45,484 nucleotides of DNA. Origin: Candidatus Zhuqueibacterota bacterium (GTDB lineage Bacteria > Zhuqueibacterota > Zhuqueibacteria > Residuimicrobiales > Residuimicrobiaceae). The stretch spans positions 1-45,484 of the forward strand of contig CAUJEL010000001.1 of the NCBI GenBank assembly GCA_963169875.1, read 5' to 3'. The notes under the pieces are model-generated. The model did no database searches. It saw only the letters and a program-made list of their open reading frames with translations, and was not told where the DNA came from. Within the stretch, counting starts at the first letter, position 1; every line of letters begins with the position of its first letter. Below are positions 36,337-45,030 of the stretch, in pieces. A program made the translations under genes and the position numbers.

Positions 36337-37305
36337 ATGTTGAATTTGCAAACACGTTACTTACAGCTGGATTTGAAAAATCCCATCATAGTCGCCAGCA
36401 GCGGTTTGACCAAATCCGTTGAAAAAATAATCGCCTGTGAAGAGGCAGGGGCCGCTGCTGTGGTCGTCAAAAGCCTTTTCGAAGAGACCCTGATACAGGA
36501 AGAATGGGGAGCCTCCGGACATCCAGAGGTCTATGAGTATCTCGAAGCCGAACTCGGCAAGCAATATGGCCCGCGCGATTACTGCGCCCTGCTTGAAGCG
36601 GCCAAGAAAAAGGTTTCCATACCGGTCATCGCGAGCATCAATTGCGTGTCCGACAAGTGGTGGCCCGATTATGCCAGGCAGATGGAAGCCTCGGGCGCCG
36701 ATGCGCTGGAACTGAATGTTTATACTCTGCCAACCGACCCGGCCCAACGGCCCGGGCAGGCGGATCAGATTTATCTCGATATCCTCAGCGCGGTCAAAGC
36801 GAAAGTCAAAATCCCGGTGGCGCTAAAAGTCGGCCATTATTTTTCCAATCTCACCCATCTGGCCTCGTCCTTGAGCGCGGCTGGTTTGGATGGTCTGGTT
36901 TTATTTAACCGCTTTGCTGATCTGGATATGGACGTTGAAAAAATGCAGCTGCAAACCACATTCACATTCAGCCATGACCAGGAATACTACGAGGCATTGC
37001 GCTGGATTGCCCTGCTCTCCGGCAAGGTGCCGTGCGATTTTGCCGCCACCACCGGAATCCATCGCGGTACCGATGTGATCAAAATGCTGCTGGCTGGCGC
37101 CCGGGCGGTGCAAATTGCCTCCGCAATATACCAGAATGGGGTTGGGCAAATCGCGACCATACTCGGAGAGATTGAAGCGTGGATGAAACGGCACAACTGC
37201 ACCCAGCTTTCTGATAGCATCGGACGCTTGAGTTTCGTCAACAGCCAGACGCCGGAAATTTACCTGCGCTCCCAGTTCATGGAGAAAATCCGGGGGTGGG
37301 AATAG
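36337..37305 (+). CDS. Dihydroorotate-dehydrogenase-like FMN enzyme
   Basis: A 322-residue TIM-barrel flavoprotein. TRYLQLDLKNPIIVASSGLTKSVEKIIACEEAGAAAVVVKSLFEE opens the barrel, followed by VIASINCVSDKWW, GADALELNVY, VALKVGHYFSN, GLDGLVLFNRF and the phosphate-binding end TTGIHRGTDVIKMLLAGARAVQIASAIYQNG. It belongs to the DHOD-like group seen in many anaerobes and FCB bacteria, distinct from PyrD proper, so a role in pyrimidine synthesis is not assured. The start is the ATG at 36337 after AAGGAG; an upstream start would add 13 residues that do not fit the family. It is probably co-transcribed with amn. A palindrome and a promoter for the next gene lie directly after its stop. Confidence 0.85.
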   Translation: MLNLQTRYLQLDLKNPIIVASSGLTKSVEKIIACEEAGAAAVVVKSLFEETLIQEEWGASGHPEVYEYLEAELGKQYGPRDYCALLEAAKKKVSIPVIASINCVSDKWWPDYARQMEASGADALELNVYTLPTDPAQRPGQADQIYLDILSAVKAKVKIPVALKVGHYFSNLTHLASSLSAAGLDGLVLFNRFADLDMDVEKMQLQTTFTFSHDQEYYEALRWIALLSGKVPCDFAATTGIHRGTDVIKMLLAGARAVQIASAIYQNGVGQIATILGEIEAWMKRHNCTQLSDSIGRLSFVNSQTPEIYLRSQFMEKIRGWE

Positions 37306-37349
37306 TACCTCAGGTAGGTATTGACAAAGGCAAAAATATGTTGTAAATT
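37306..37349 (+). promoter_or_regulatory. Promoter with adjacent palindrome for the 37379 gene
   Basis: TACCT-C-AGGTA (37306-37316) is a perfect 11-base inverted repeat beginning one base after the previous stop. It is followed four bases later by TTGACA (37321-37326), a 17-base spacer and TAAATT (37344-37349), a near-consensus promoter. The palindrome could be an operator. Confidence 0.7.
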
Positions 37350-37378
37350 AAAGGCTTAATTTTATCATACACCAAGCC

Positions 37379-38176
37379 ATGGATTTTGTCTTGTCTACCT
37401 ATCTCTATTTATCCATTTTCCCGGAATCACTGATCGCCTCGATGCTGCCGCCGGAGGAGTTCGGGGTTTATTTTGCGCTGGGCACCAGCAAACAGTCCCG
37501 CGGTCAGGCGGCCTTCATCGAAGTCGATCAGCGTATGCGCAGTGATTTTTTCCCGCTCGAAGATATCGAACAGCGCTGTCAGCCCCATGTCGACGGTCAG
37601 CCGAAACGGTCGGTCTATCTGTCAATCTACCGCGTTCTGGAGCATATCCCCCTGGCGGCTCTGAAAAGTCTCTATCTGGTCACCGACGCCGGCAAAGTGC
37701 TCGAACTGCAAAAGACAGACTATGTGCCCGAGGAGCAACGGCAGCTGCATCTTTACCAGGAATTGTGTCCGGTGACGCCAAGAGTGGCCAGTCTGTTCAA
37801 TCCGGTTGAATTCTGCCGTTTTGTCACCAATCGCGAGTTCCCGGTTTCGGTTCCCAAATTATTCTTCATGGAAATGGTCCTTCATGATCTGGCGATTGAT
37901 CCCTTGCTGGCTTCAGCCGACGATCTTGACTATGCCAATATTGAACATCTACGCGCCTGCCTCACCGGCCTGGTGCAGCATCCGGAAAAGCCCGCCAAAA
38001 CCGTCAACAGAACCATGCAGCGTGAAATCGCCTACGATCTGATCAAAAATGGTTTTTTTATTGGCGATCAGGAACAATTCTGCTACTATCCTTTTCCATC
38101 GCCCCGCGAACTGGAGGAAAAGCACTATGAGTGGTGGCGATCGGCCCAGGATCTGACCTATTGGGATTACAAATAA
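37379..38176 (+). CDS. Unknown 265-residue cytoplasmic protein
   Basis: I do not recognise a family. The protein opens with TTYLYLSIFPESLI-like hydrophobic sequence (DFVLSTYLYLSIFPESLIASMLPPEEFGVYFALGTSKQSRGQAAFIEVD), which reads like a soluble beta/alpha core rather than a membrane segment. It is acidic overall, with many aromatic residues at the C-terminus (HYEWWRSAQDLTYWDYK), and has no signal peptide or obvious catalytic motif. A near-consensus promoter lies at 37321-37349, about 23 bases before the ATG, but no ribosome site is visible, so the transcript leader is short. The gene ends inside a terminator shared with trkH. Confidence 0.7.
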   Translation: MDFVLSTYLYLSIFPESLIASMLPPEEFGVYFALGTSKQSRGQAAFIEVDQRMRSDFFPLEDIEQRCQPHVDGQPKRSVYLSIYRVLEHIPLAALKSLYLVTDAGKVLELQKTDYVPEEQRQLHLYQELCPVTPRVASLFNPVEFCRFVTNREFPVSVPKLFFMEMVLHDLAIDPLLASADDLDYANIEHLRACLTGLVQHPEKPAKTVNRTMQREIAYDLIKNGFFIGDQEQFCYYPFPSPRELEEKHYEWWRSAQDLTYWDYK

Positions 38177-38204
38177 AAAAGGCGATTTTTAAATCGCCTT
38201 TTTT
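38175..38204. terminator. Bidirectional terminator shared by the 37379 gene and trkH
   Basis: AAAAAAGGCGATTT (38175-38188), loop TT, AAATCGCCTTTTTT (38191-38204). The TAA of the plus-strand gene (38174-38176) and the TAA of trkH (38203-38205) both overlap the stem ends. Confidence 0.92.
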
Positions 38205-39645
38205 ATTTCCGCCAAAAGTCCGGCGCAAAAAGAACAATGACAGTATAAATCTCGAGCCGGCCCAGCAGCATAAAAAATGTGAGCAGCCACTTGCCAGCCC
38301 AGGGCACATGGGCATAATGGTCCGTGGGACCCACAAGCCCCAGACCGGGACCGACATTTCCCAAGGTGGCTGCGACACTGGAAAATGCCGTGATGGTATC
38401 GAGCCCGAGCAGCGCCATGCAGATGGAGCCGGAAACAAAAATGATCAGATAAATGATGAAAAAAGCCAGGATTCTGGTCACCACGTCGGTGGACACCACC
38501 CGGCCGCCAAGGCGCACGGGGATCAGGGCATTGGGATGAAGCAGTTTGCTTATTTCCGTCACCCCATGCTTCAGTACGACCATGATGCGGATGATTTTTA
38601 TGGACCCGCCGGTTGATCCCGCACAACCCCCAATGAACATCAGCAAAACCATAATGAGTTGCCCCGCGTGTCCCCAGTGCTCAAAATCATCGGTAACAAA
38701 GCCGGTCGTGGTGATAATAGATACCACTTGAAAGGCCGCGGAGCGCAGGGCAGCGCCTATGTGCACGTTCGTCGTTGCATAGACGATGGCGGCGACGATG
38801 AGGATGGTGATGAGCGTGAACTGGAGGTAGAAGCGAAATTCCCGATCGAGCCGGTAAGAATCCCTTTTGCCGCTGAGGAAGCGGTAATGGAGACTGAAAT
38901 TAGTCCCCGCGATGAACATAAAGAGGATGATGATGGCTTCGATATAGAGACTGTCGTAGTGGGCGACGCTGTGGTTTTTGGTGGAAAAGCCTCCGGTGGC
39001 CATGGTGCCGAAGGTATGGCACAGCGCATCAAAGAGCGACATGCCGCCCAATAACAGCAGCACTGTTTCGAGGACGGAGAGGAGAAGGTAGACGCCCCAA
39101 AGTATCTTGGCGGTTTCCGTGATGCGCGGACTGAGCCGGTCTTTGGTGGGACCGGGGACTTCGGCCTTGAAAAGCTGCATGCCGCCGACACCGAGCAAGG
39201 GGAGTATGGCTATCGACAGAACCACAAAGCCCATGCCCCCGATCCAATGGGTCATGCTGCGCCAGAACAGCAAACCATGCGGCAACGCTTCGATATTGAC
39301 CAGAATGGTGGCGCCCGTGGTGCTAAAACCGGACATGGTCTCGAAAAACGCATCCGTGTACGCGGGAATGGCGCCGGAAAGGACAAACGGCAAAGCGCCA
39401 AACGCGGTCAATGCACTCCAGGAGCAGACGACCACGGCAAAGCCATCACGTAATTTAAGTTCCGCTTGACCGCGTGTGAAGAAAAAAAACAGTCCGCCGC
39501 AGAGGAAGCAGAGTGCAACGGTGATCAGGAGGGACCACAAATCTTCTCCGCCGTAATAGAGCGAAAAGCCGACCGCTGTGAGCATCGATACACCCTCGAA
39601 AACGATCAGCAGAGCGACAATGTGGAGAATGGCACGAGTGTTCAT
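38203..39645 (-). CDS. trkH: Trk system potassium uptake membrane subunit TrkH
   Basis: A 480-residue ion-conducting subunit made of four M1-P-M2 repeats. Selectivity-loop glycines are visible in each: FSTTGAT, GTMATGGFST, TTTGF and ATLGNVGPGLG. WRSMTHWIGGMGFVVLSIAILP and GCAGSTGGSIKIIR are further TrkH signatures. Length is normal. It lies 15 bases after trkA on the same strand, so the channel and its gating subunit are made together. Potassium uptake through Trk is a known target of cyclic di-AMP in many bacteria, and cdaA is in this window. Confidence 0.96.
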   Translation of the reverse strand: MNTRAILHIVALLIVFEGVSMLTAVGFSLYYGGEDLWSLLITVALCFLCGGLFFFFTRGQAELKLRDGFAVVVCSWSALTAFGALPFVLSGAIPAYTDAFFETMSGFSTTGATILVNIEALPHGLLFWRSMTHWIGGMGFVVLSIAILPLLGVGGMQLFKAEVPGPTKDRLSPRITETAKILWGVYLLLSVLETVLLLLGGMSLFDALCHTFGTMATGGFSTKNHSVAHYDSLYIEAIIILFMFIAGTNFSLHYRFLSGKRDSYRLDREFRFYLQFTLITILIVAAIVYATTNVHIGAALRSAAFQVVSIITTTGFVTDDFEHWGHAGQLIMVLLMFIGGCAGSTGGSIKIIRIMVVLKHGVTEISKLLHPNALIPVRLGGRVVSTDVVTRILAFFIIYLIIFVSGSICMALLGLDTITAFSSVAATLGNVGPGLGLVGPTDHYAHVPWAGKWLLTFFMLLGRLEIYTVIVLFAPDFWRK

Positions 39646-39660
39646 GGTATATATCGGGCC

Positions 39661-41013
39661 TTAGCGATTGGCAAAAATCTTTTCGACGCGCCCGACCGAT
39701 GCCGGCGTGGTGAACACAATCAAGGAATCCCCGGCCTGAAGCACCGTATCCCCAATGGGCACGATGACCTGGCCATTGCGGCTGATGATCCCCACCATGC
39801 CATGATGATCCAGGTTGATGGTTTTTATTTTACGCCCGCTGACTTTGGATTTGCCGGTGATCTCGATCTTGATCACTTCAGCTTCGATGCCGGGAAGGCT
39901 GGCCAGAGAGGTGATGTTGCCGCGCCGGATGTAGCGCAGGATGGCGTTGGCGGTCAGGGTTTGCGTATCCACCGCAGCGTCTACCCCGATGGAGGCCATG
40001 ATGGGCAGATAATCCGGACGACTCACCAGGGCGAGACAGCGCCGCACACCCAGATGCTTCGCCATCAGGCAGGAAATGATGTTGGTCTCCTCATCATTGG
40101 TTACCGCGATATAACTGTCCATTTCCATGATCCCTTCCACAGCCAGGAGATCCAGATCGGTGCCGTCACCGACGATGACGAGGGTGCGATGCAATTCCTC
40201 CGCAATGAGCAGGCTCTTGTCACGGTTGGATTCCACCAACTTGACGGTGATGTCTTTGTCCTGCTCCAGCTCGGCTGCCACCATGCGGCCAACCCGTCCG
40301 CCGCCCAGGATCATGACTTTTTCGATCTTGTCCTCACTTTTTCCCAGCACGCTGAGCAGCTGCGGCACCAGTTCCGATTTGGTGATGAAGAAGAGTTGAT
40401 CACCGCGCACAATGCGATCATCACCGCCAGGAATGAGGGTTTTGTTGGTACGGAATATGGCAACGGCGCGGAAGAGCAAATCGGGGTTTTCGCTGTCGAT
40501 CTCTTTGAGGGTTTTGTTGATGACCGGTGAGGAAAGGTCCAGACGGACGCCGATCAATTGTACTTTGCCATCTTCAAATTCGATGACATCGGTGGCTGCC
40601 GAGCGTTTCGTCAACCATACCAGCTCCCGCGCCGTCTCCCGTTCCGGGTGAATGATAAAATCGATGCCCAATTCTTCTTTTCCGAGCAAGGCATTATCCT
40701 GGCTGAACTCAGGATTGCGCAGCCGGGCGATTTTTATTTTCACGTTCGCTTTTGCGGCGGCCAGGCAAGCGAGTATGTTGACCTCATCGTTGGGACTGAC
40801 GGCGACCATCATGTCGCAGTCGCGTAATCCAGACTTCAGAAGCAGGGAAGGAGAAGCCCCATCCCCTTCTATGACCAGGGCATCCAAGGTATCCATAGCC
40901 CGGCGGCAGGCTGTATTGTCTTTTTCGATAACCGTTACATCATGATCTTCGGAACTGAGATATTCGCAGATATGGGTGCCGACCTGGCCGGCACCGATGA
41001 TGATTACTTTCAT
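39661..41013 (-). CDS. trkA: Trk system potassium uptake regulatory subunit TrkA
   Basis: A 450-residue peripheral protein that forms the gating ring of TrkH. It has two RCK units: a Rossmann fold starting MKVIIIGAGQVGTHICEYL and a second starting KVMILGGGRVGRMVAAEL (about 230), each followed by an RCK_C (TrkA_C) domain, the last ending GDSLIVFTTPASVGRVEKIF. Both GxGxxG loops are intact, so NAD(H)/ATP binding is likely. RCK_C is a domain known to bind cyclic di-AMP in some proteins. It is first in the trkA-trkH operon; promoter at 41088-41116. Confidence 0.96.
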   Translation of the reverse strand: MKVIIIGAGQVGTHICEYLSSEDHDVTVIEKDNTACRRAMDTLDALVIEGDGASPSLLLKSGLRDCDMMVAVSPNDEVNILACLAAAKANVKIKIARLRNPEFSQDNALLGKEELGIDFIIHPERETARELVWLTKRSAATDVIEFEDGKVQLIGVRLDLSSPVINKTLKEIDSENPDLLFRAVAIFRTNKTLIPGGDDRIVRGDQLFFITKSELVPQLLSVLGKSEDKIEKVMILGGGRVGRMVAAELEQDKDITVKLVESNRDKSLLIAEELHRTLVIVGDGTDLDLLAVEGIMEMDSYIAVTNDEETNIISCLMAKHLGVRRCLALVSRPDYLPIMASIGVDAAVDTQTLTANAILRYIRRGNITSLASLPGIEAEVIKIEITGKSKVSGRKIKTINLDHHGMVGIISRNGQVIVPIGDTVLQAGDSLIVFTTPASVGRVEKIFANR

Positions 41014-41087
41014 GCTTGCTATTACACCCTGAAATTTGATTGCGTGAATCCAGGCTTCCTCTCACCGCCTGTTTTATTGCCGGGAAT

Positions 41088-41116
41088 AAATTAAACTTTA
41101 TTTTACCCATTTGCAA
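41088..41116 (-). promoter_or_regulatory. Candidate promoter of trkA-trkH
   Basis: On the minus strand: TTGCAA (41111-41116), a 17-base spacer, TAATTT (41088-41093). Leader about 68 bases. Confidence 0.5.
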
Positions 41117-41250
41117 GATGAATATCACCGGCTTGGGCCAGCCTGGGATAACTGCTGTCCGCTTCCGGTGCTCACTTCTTGCCGCGATGATACGGCTCGG
41201 GGCAGCTTCACCATGCAGCACTACCTGCCGCATCCCTATTGGGCAGGTTC

Positions 41251-42138
41251 TCAGCGCAAAAAGATCAAAGCCACACCCGCCACGGCGATACAGGTACCCA
41301 TCACAGCCCGCAACGATGGACGGGTTCCACGGATGATCCACACCAATGGGATGACGAGAATCGGCACGGTCGCCAAAAGCGTCGCGGCTATGCCAGCCTC
41401 CGTATATTTGACGGCCGCATTGGCCAGCCAAACGCCAATGAACGGTCCGATGATGGAAGCAATGATGATGAACTGTACGGACTTGCGGTCGTGGAACACA
41501 CCTGGTATGGGCTTGAGCTTGCCCAACATAAGCATTACCAGCCACATGACCAGCGTGGCCGGCAGCATGCGCAGAAGGGTGGCATCGAGGGTGCCGATTT
41601 CTGTCCGGAATCCGTATTTTGCCAGGATCACGCCGACGCCTTGCCCCAACGCCGCAATAACACCCAGGATGATACCTTGCATCTTGGAGCCATGGCTGGG
41701 TTCATGTTCCGTTTCATTGACGACCCAAATGATGCCGCCGATGGTGAGAAAAATGCCGGCTATGGCCAATGCGTTCAGTTTTTCGTCCAGGAAGAGCCAG
41801 GCGAAGAGCGTGGTGATCACCGGTGCCAGTGATAACATCAGCGTGGCCAGCCGCGGACCCAGGATTACCAGACAGACAAAGAGCGCCGCATCGCCCAGAG
41901 CCAGTCCGATCACACCGCTCAAGCCGAGCCAGAAGTGCTGATCGGTTGTGGCGTGAATCGGGTAGAGTGTTCCGGTCTGGATGAAAAAAGTCAGACAGAG
42001 CAGCAGTGACGCCAACAGCAATCTCAGCAGATTGGTGTTCATGGCGCCGATGCGCTTACCCGTGGTTTCGAAGAGGATGGCGGTTGTACTCCATAAAGCC
42101 GCTGCCACCAGGGCGGCGATTTCACCTTGATAGGGCAA
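41251..42138 (-). CDS. EamA/DMT-family permease
   Basis: A 295-residue inner-membrane protein with ten hydrophobic helices in two EamA repeats: GEIAALVAAALWSTTAILFE...LAPVITTLFAWLFLDEKLNALAIAGIFLTIGGIIWV, then GIILGVIAALGQGVGVILAKYG...ATVPILVIPLVWIIRGTRPSLRAVMGTCIAVAGVALIF. Substrate unknown; family members export or import metabolites and amino acids. The frame is open to a TTG at 42171, but AAGGAG seven bases before a TTG at 42138 sets the start there. A weak hairpin (ACCTGCC/GGCAGGT, 41223-41248) follows the stop. A full dispersed repeat lies upstream. Confidence 0.88.
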   Translation of the reverse strand: MPYQGEIAALVAAALWSTTAILFETTGKRIGAMNTNLLRLLLASLLLCLTFFIQTGTLYPIHATTDQHFWLGLSGVIGLALGDAALFVCLVILGPRLATLMLSLAPVITTLFAWLFLDEKLNALAIAGIFLTIGGIIWVVNETEHEPSHGSKMQGIILGVIAALGQGVGVILAKYGFRTEIGTLDATLLRMLPATLVMWLVMLMLGKLKPIPGVFHDRKSVQFIIIASIIGPFIGVWLANAAVKYTEAGIAATLLATVPILVIPLVWIIRGTRPSLRAVMGTCIAVAGVALIFLR

Positions 42139-42214
42139 TGAATAACTCCTTTCCGGAAGTTTTGATGGCAAATATAGAGAAAAAAAGTCGCTTTTAAAAA
42201 CTATATTTAGCCTG

Positions 42215-42389
42215 TTCCATTCATAAACCGCCGGGCGCGCCGAGGCCGCCGAGCTATTTTTATTATAATTAATGAAAATTTATTGATTTAATTTTGATCT
42301 CAGTCATTAAAGTTGTTATCAATGCCATCTTTATGTTTTTCTATTCTTTGCGTACCTCTGCGTCCTCGTATGTGAATAATTCAGGTTAG
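42215..42389. repeat. Dispersed intergenic repeat, copy C (full length)
   Basis: About 175 bp in orientation opposite to 16307-16480 and matching it from end to end: AAACCGCCGGGCGCGCC, an AT-rich middle, TTGATCTCAGTCATTAAAG, TTGTTATCAATGCCAT, CTTTGCGTACCTCTGCGTCC, GTGAATAATTCAGG. The segment CTTGGCGGT of copy A reads CTCGTATGT here, so one end is mutated. Confidence 0.85.
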
Positions 42390-42397
42390 CAGCCCCA

Positions 42398-42432
42398 TAA
42401 AAAAAAGCCCGGCGGTCTGGCCTCCGGGCTTT
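42398..42432 (-). terminator. Terminator of the GH42-like gene
   Basis: On the minus strand: AAAGCCCGG (42424-42432), 11-base loop, CCGGGCTTT (42404-42412), then a T run (42398-42403). It lies 23 bases after the stop codon. Confidence 0.9.
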
Positions 42433-42455
42433 GCGGTCACACCCGTGATCCACGG

Positions 42456-44726
42456 TCAATAAATATAAAAAACCTTCACTTCTTTGGAGGTCAGCGCGGC
42501 AGTGAGACTCAGCCGGTTATTGCCGGCTTCGTGTTCGCGGCGCTGCTGTTCCAGGATATCCAGAATCTTGTAGGTCTTGCTCTCCGAAACCTGCACATCG
42601 ACGCTGACGGAGGTCTTTGTTTCGCCATGATTGATGAGGAAGAGGAGGTAGCCTTTTTCTGTGCTTCGCATCCGGATCTCCACCGGCGTCTCCTTGACGC
42701 CATCGAGGTCACTGGTATAGGGCCGTTGAATGCCCGCCCATTTGCTCAGCGCCAGCAGCAACTTTTCATTATTGGCGTTTGCTTTCTGATGATTGGCCAT
42801 GCCCAGGAACGTGCCGATGAAAAGCGTCTCGCCTTTGCCATAACGATTGGAGATGAGGCAGGGGGTGCCGTCGCTGAAATGCGCCAGGACTTTTCCGGTC
42901 TGCGCCGCGGTCAGTTCCAGGGATTCGGCAAAATTGGCGCCGTAGAGCGTATCGCCGGGCGCAAGATCATCGATGACCGGATGGGAGATGGTCTTGATGA
43001 TCATGGGCACCCGCTCGCCCATTTGCACCGACGTTTCTTTACCGCCGAAAATCTGTTCCAATCCCATGCCCGGGATGATTGGTGTGGCAAATCCGCGCTC
43101 ATCGTTCCACGCCATGCGCGCCTCGGAGACGACGAAGCCTCCGGCGGCAACATACTTTTTCAATCCATCGGCCGCTTTTTGGGTGAACATCAGAGGATAG
43201 GGCACAATAACAAGGCGGAAGGCGCTGAGATCGTCATTCTCGAGATCGCGGCGATGGATGAAATCGACCGGAATGTTTTGCTCTGTGAAGAACCGATAAT
43301 AACCCAGCAGCGATTGCAAATGCATGTCGGTGGTCACCGTGCGCTGCTCGCCGCCGACCATCTGCGCCAGCGGATTATAGACAATGGCGATCTGTGCCGC
43401 AACCGCTTTGGAATGCAACAGCAGATCCATGTTTTCCGTGATGATCCGCGCCGTTTTCCCCGCGGCGATGGCCCGCTCCGTGGTGGTGCCATCGAGGTTG
43501 ATCAAGCCATAGCCGCCCGATTCATAGCCGGAGGACATGGGATAATAGGCATAGATGTTGATCGCTTTGGCGCCTTTGGCCACCGCGGACCACATCCAGA
43601 TGCGATGATCCTCAGGCGTGATGGGATTGCCAATGTTTAATCCATATGTGCCTTTGCCCGCCTGGAGTTCTCCCACATAAAAACCGCCGTTCTTGCGGTT
43701 GGCGCTGCGGGAAAAATCCACGGCCACCTGAAACTTCCACGTCTCCCAATGGGTGCTGGGATGGCTGTGTTTTGGATACAAAGACGTGCCATAATAATCG
43801 ATCTGTTCGGCCATGAGAAAATCATCCGTGGCGCCCAGTCCGACATAGGGAGAGTAGAAAATTGATGGCACCGCCGCATGCGAGGTGATGACATGGGTTT
43901 TGTCGGCGAGCCGGATGGCATCATAGCGCAGCCGCAGATCGTTGGCCAGTTTTTCGTAGATGAAATTTTTCCAGTCGATAAAGTCGGTGTAACTGAGGAT
44001 GGTGCCGAACCGCGGCGCCGTCACTTCACGCCAATCACCAAAGTTGCGATACCAGGCCTGATTCAAGGCGTCCAGTGTGGCGTATTTTTTCTGCAGCCAC
44101 TGCTGGAAGGCGGACATGGTATGCGGGCAGTAGCAAAAGGAGGCATTGGGCACCCAGTTGACATAGGCCCAGTTGATGATATGGGGTTCGCTCCAGAGAT
44201 CCCAACCATGGAAATTGGGGTACTGATTGGCGACGCGGGCGGTGGCGGTGTAGAAATTCAGGACCGCTGCACGCACGCCGGCATGGTCGGTACAACAGCC
44301 GGGCGCGGCCTGCGGCACTACTTTATCTCCGCTCTGAGCTTCAAAGAGTCCGTCGGGAAATTGTTTCGCCACCCAGTCGGGCGCGGAATCCACGTATAAC
44401 TGGATGATGACGCGCAAGTCCAGTTCCCGGGCGAGCTCGCAGAGCAGTTGCAGATTTTCGAAATGGTATTCGCCCTGTCTGGGTTCACAGTGGGCCCATT
44501 CAACCCAGGTGCGCACCGTGTTGAAACCGAGGGATTTGATTTGCGCCAAATCCTTGCGCCATGCTTCACGCGACGCGGGGGTGATGGTGGACAGCATCGG
44601 GGCGCGGGCCGGACCGCCGGAGTACCAGGTGGAGACCGGGAAAAAAGTGGATTCGGGCCGGAGGGGGAGCTGTGAAAAAGCCAGAGAGACGCCTAAAAGG
44701 ATAACGCCTGCGAGATACGTTTTCAT
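42456..44726 (-). CDS. Secreted beta-galactosidase-like glycosidase (GH42 type)
   Basis: A 756-residue exported enzyme. A signal peptide (MKTYLAGVILLGVSLAFS) precedes a TIM barrel (about 25-400) with FNTVRTWVEWAHCEPRQGEYHFENL. The likely acid/base is Glu180 in WDLWSEPH and the likely nucleophile Glu353 in GGFYVGELQAG. A Rossmann-like beta-galactosidase trimerisation domain follows (about 470-690, with VIVPYPLMFTQKAADGLKKYVAAGGFVVSEAR) and then a small beta-sandwich. Family GH42 usually has Asn-Glu at the acid/base; here it is Ser-Glu. Substrate probably a galactoside or related glycan. The ATG at 44724-44726 is five bases after AAGGAGG. The gene is monocistronic with its own promoter and terminator. 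Confidence 0.85.
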   Translation of the reverse strand: MKTYLAGVILLGVSLAFSQLPLRPESTFFPVSTWYSGGPARAPMLSTITPASREAWRKDLAQIKSLGFNTVRTWVEWAHCEPRQGEYHFENLQLLCELARELDLRVIIQLYVDSAPDWVAKQFPDGLFEAQSGDKVVPQAAPGCCTDHAGVRAAVLNFYTATARVANQYPNFHGWDLWSEPHIINWAYVNWVPNASFCYCPHTMSAFQQWLQKKYATLDALNQAWYRNFGDWREVTAPRFGTILSYTDFIDWKNFIYEKLANDLRLRYDAIRLADKTHVITSHAAVPSIFYSPYVGLGATDDFLMAEQIDYYGTSLYPKHSHPSTHWETWKFQVAVDFSRSANRKNGGFYVGELQAGKGTYGLNIGNPITPEDHRIWMWSAVAKGAKAINIYAYYPMSSGYESGGYGLINLDGTTTERAIAAGKTARIITENMDLLLHSKAVAAQIAIVYNPLAQMVGGEQRTVTTDMHLQSLLGYYRFFTEQNIPVDFIHRRDLENDDLSAFRLVIVPYPLMFTQKAADGLKKYVAAGGFVVSEARMAWNDERGFATPIIPGMGLEQIFGGKETSVQMGERVPMIIKTISHPVIDDLAPGDTLYGANFAESLELTAAQTGKVLAHFSDGTPCLISNRYGKGETLFIGTFLGMANHQKANANNEKLLLALSKWAGIQRPYTSDLDGVKETPVEIRMRSTEKGYLLFLINHGETKTSVSVDVQVSESKTYKILDILEQQRREHEAGNNRLSLTAALTSKEVKVFYIY

Positions 44727-44751
44727 GATTGCCTCCTTGAAAAATCGGTGC

Positions 44752-44780
44752 AAAATAACGATTTTTAGGCAGAATCGCAA
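44752..44780 (-). promoter_or_regulatory. Promoter of the GH42-like gene
   Basis: On the minus strand: TTGCGA (44775-44780), a 17-base spacer, TATTTT (44752-44757); leader about 20 bases. Confidence 0.55.
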
Positions 44781-44804
44781 TGGCAATCCTGTCGAATAGG
44801 TAAT

Positions 44805-44836
44805 AAAAAAGGCTTTTCTCCCTTGGAAGAAAAGCC
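44805..44836 (-). terminator. Terminator after the symporter gene
   Basis: On the minus strand: GGCTTTTCT (44828-44836), 8-base loop, AGAAAAGCC (44811-44819), then TTTTTT (44805-44810). It is separated from the symporter stop (45031) by a dispersed repeat. Confidence 0.85.
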
Positions 44837-44859
44837 GGTTTATCCTGATGATTCACTGT

Positions 44860-45000
44860 CAGGAATGCAGAGATACGCAAAGAAAATAAAAACAGAAATC
44901 TGGCAGCAACAGCGGTTTTTATGACTGAGAATATTTACATTAAAGCTTGTTCTATCATCCCAACCAGAACAGCTCGACGCGCCCGGCGGTTAATGAATCA
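44860..45000. repeat. Diverged dispersed repeat, copy D
   Basis: In the same orientation as 16307-16480. Matching blocks are ATGCAGAGATACGCAAAGAAAA, TGACTGAGA, and CTCGACGCGCCCGGCGGTTAATGAA near the right end. It is more diverged than copies A-C. It lies between the symporter stop and its terminator, so it would be transcribed as part of the 3' untranslated region. Confidence 0.65.
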
Positions 45001-45030
45001 AACAGGTTAATACCTGAATTGCGTGATCAA

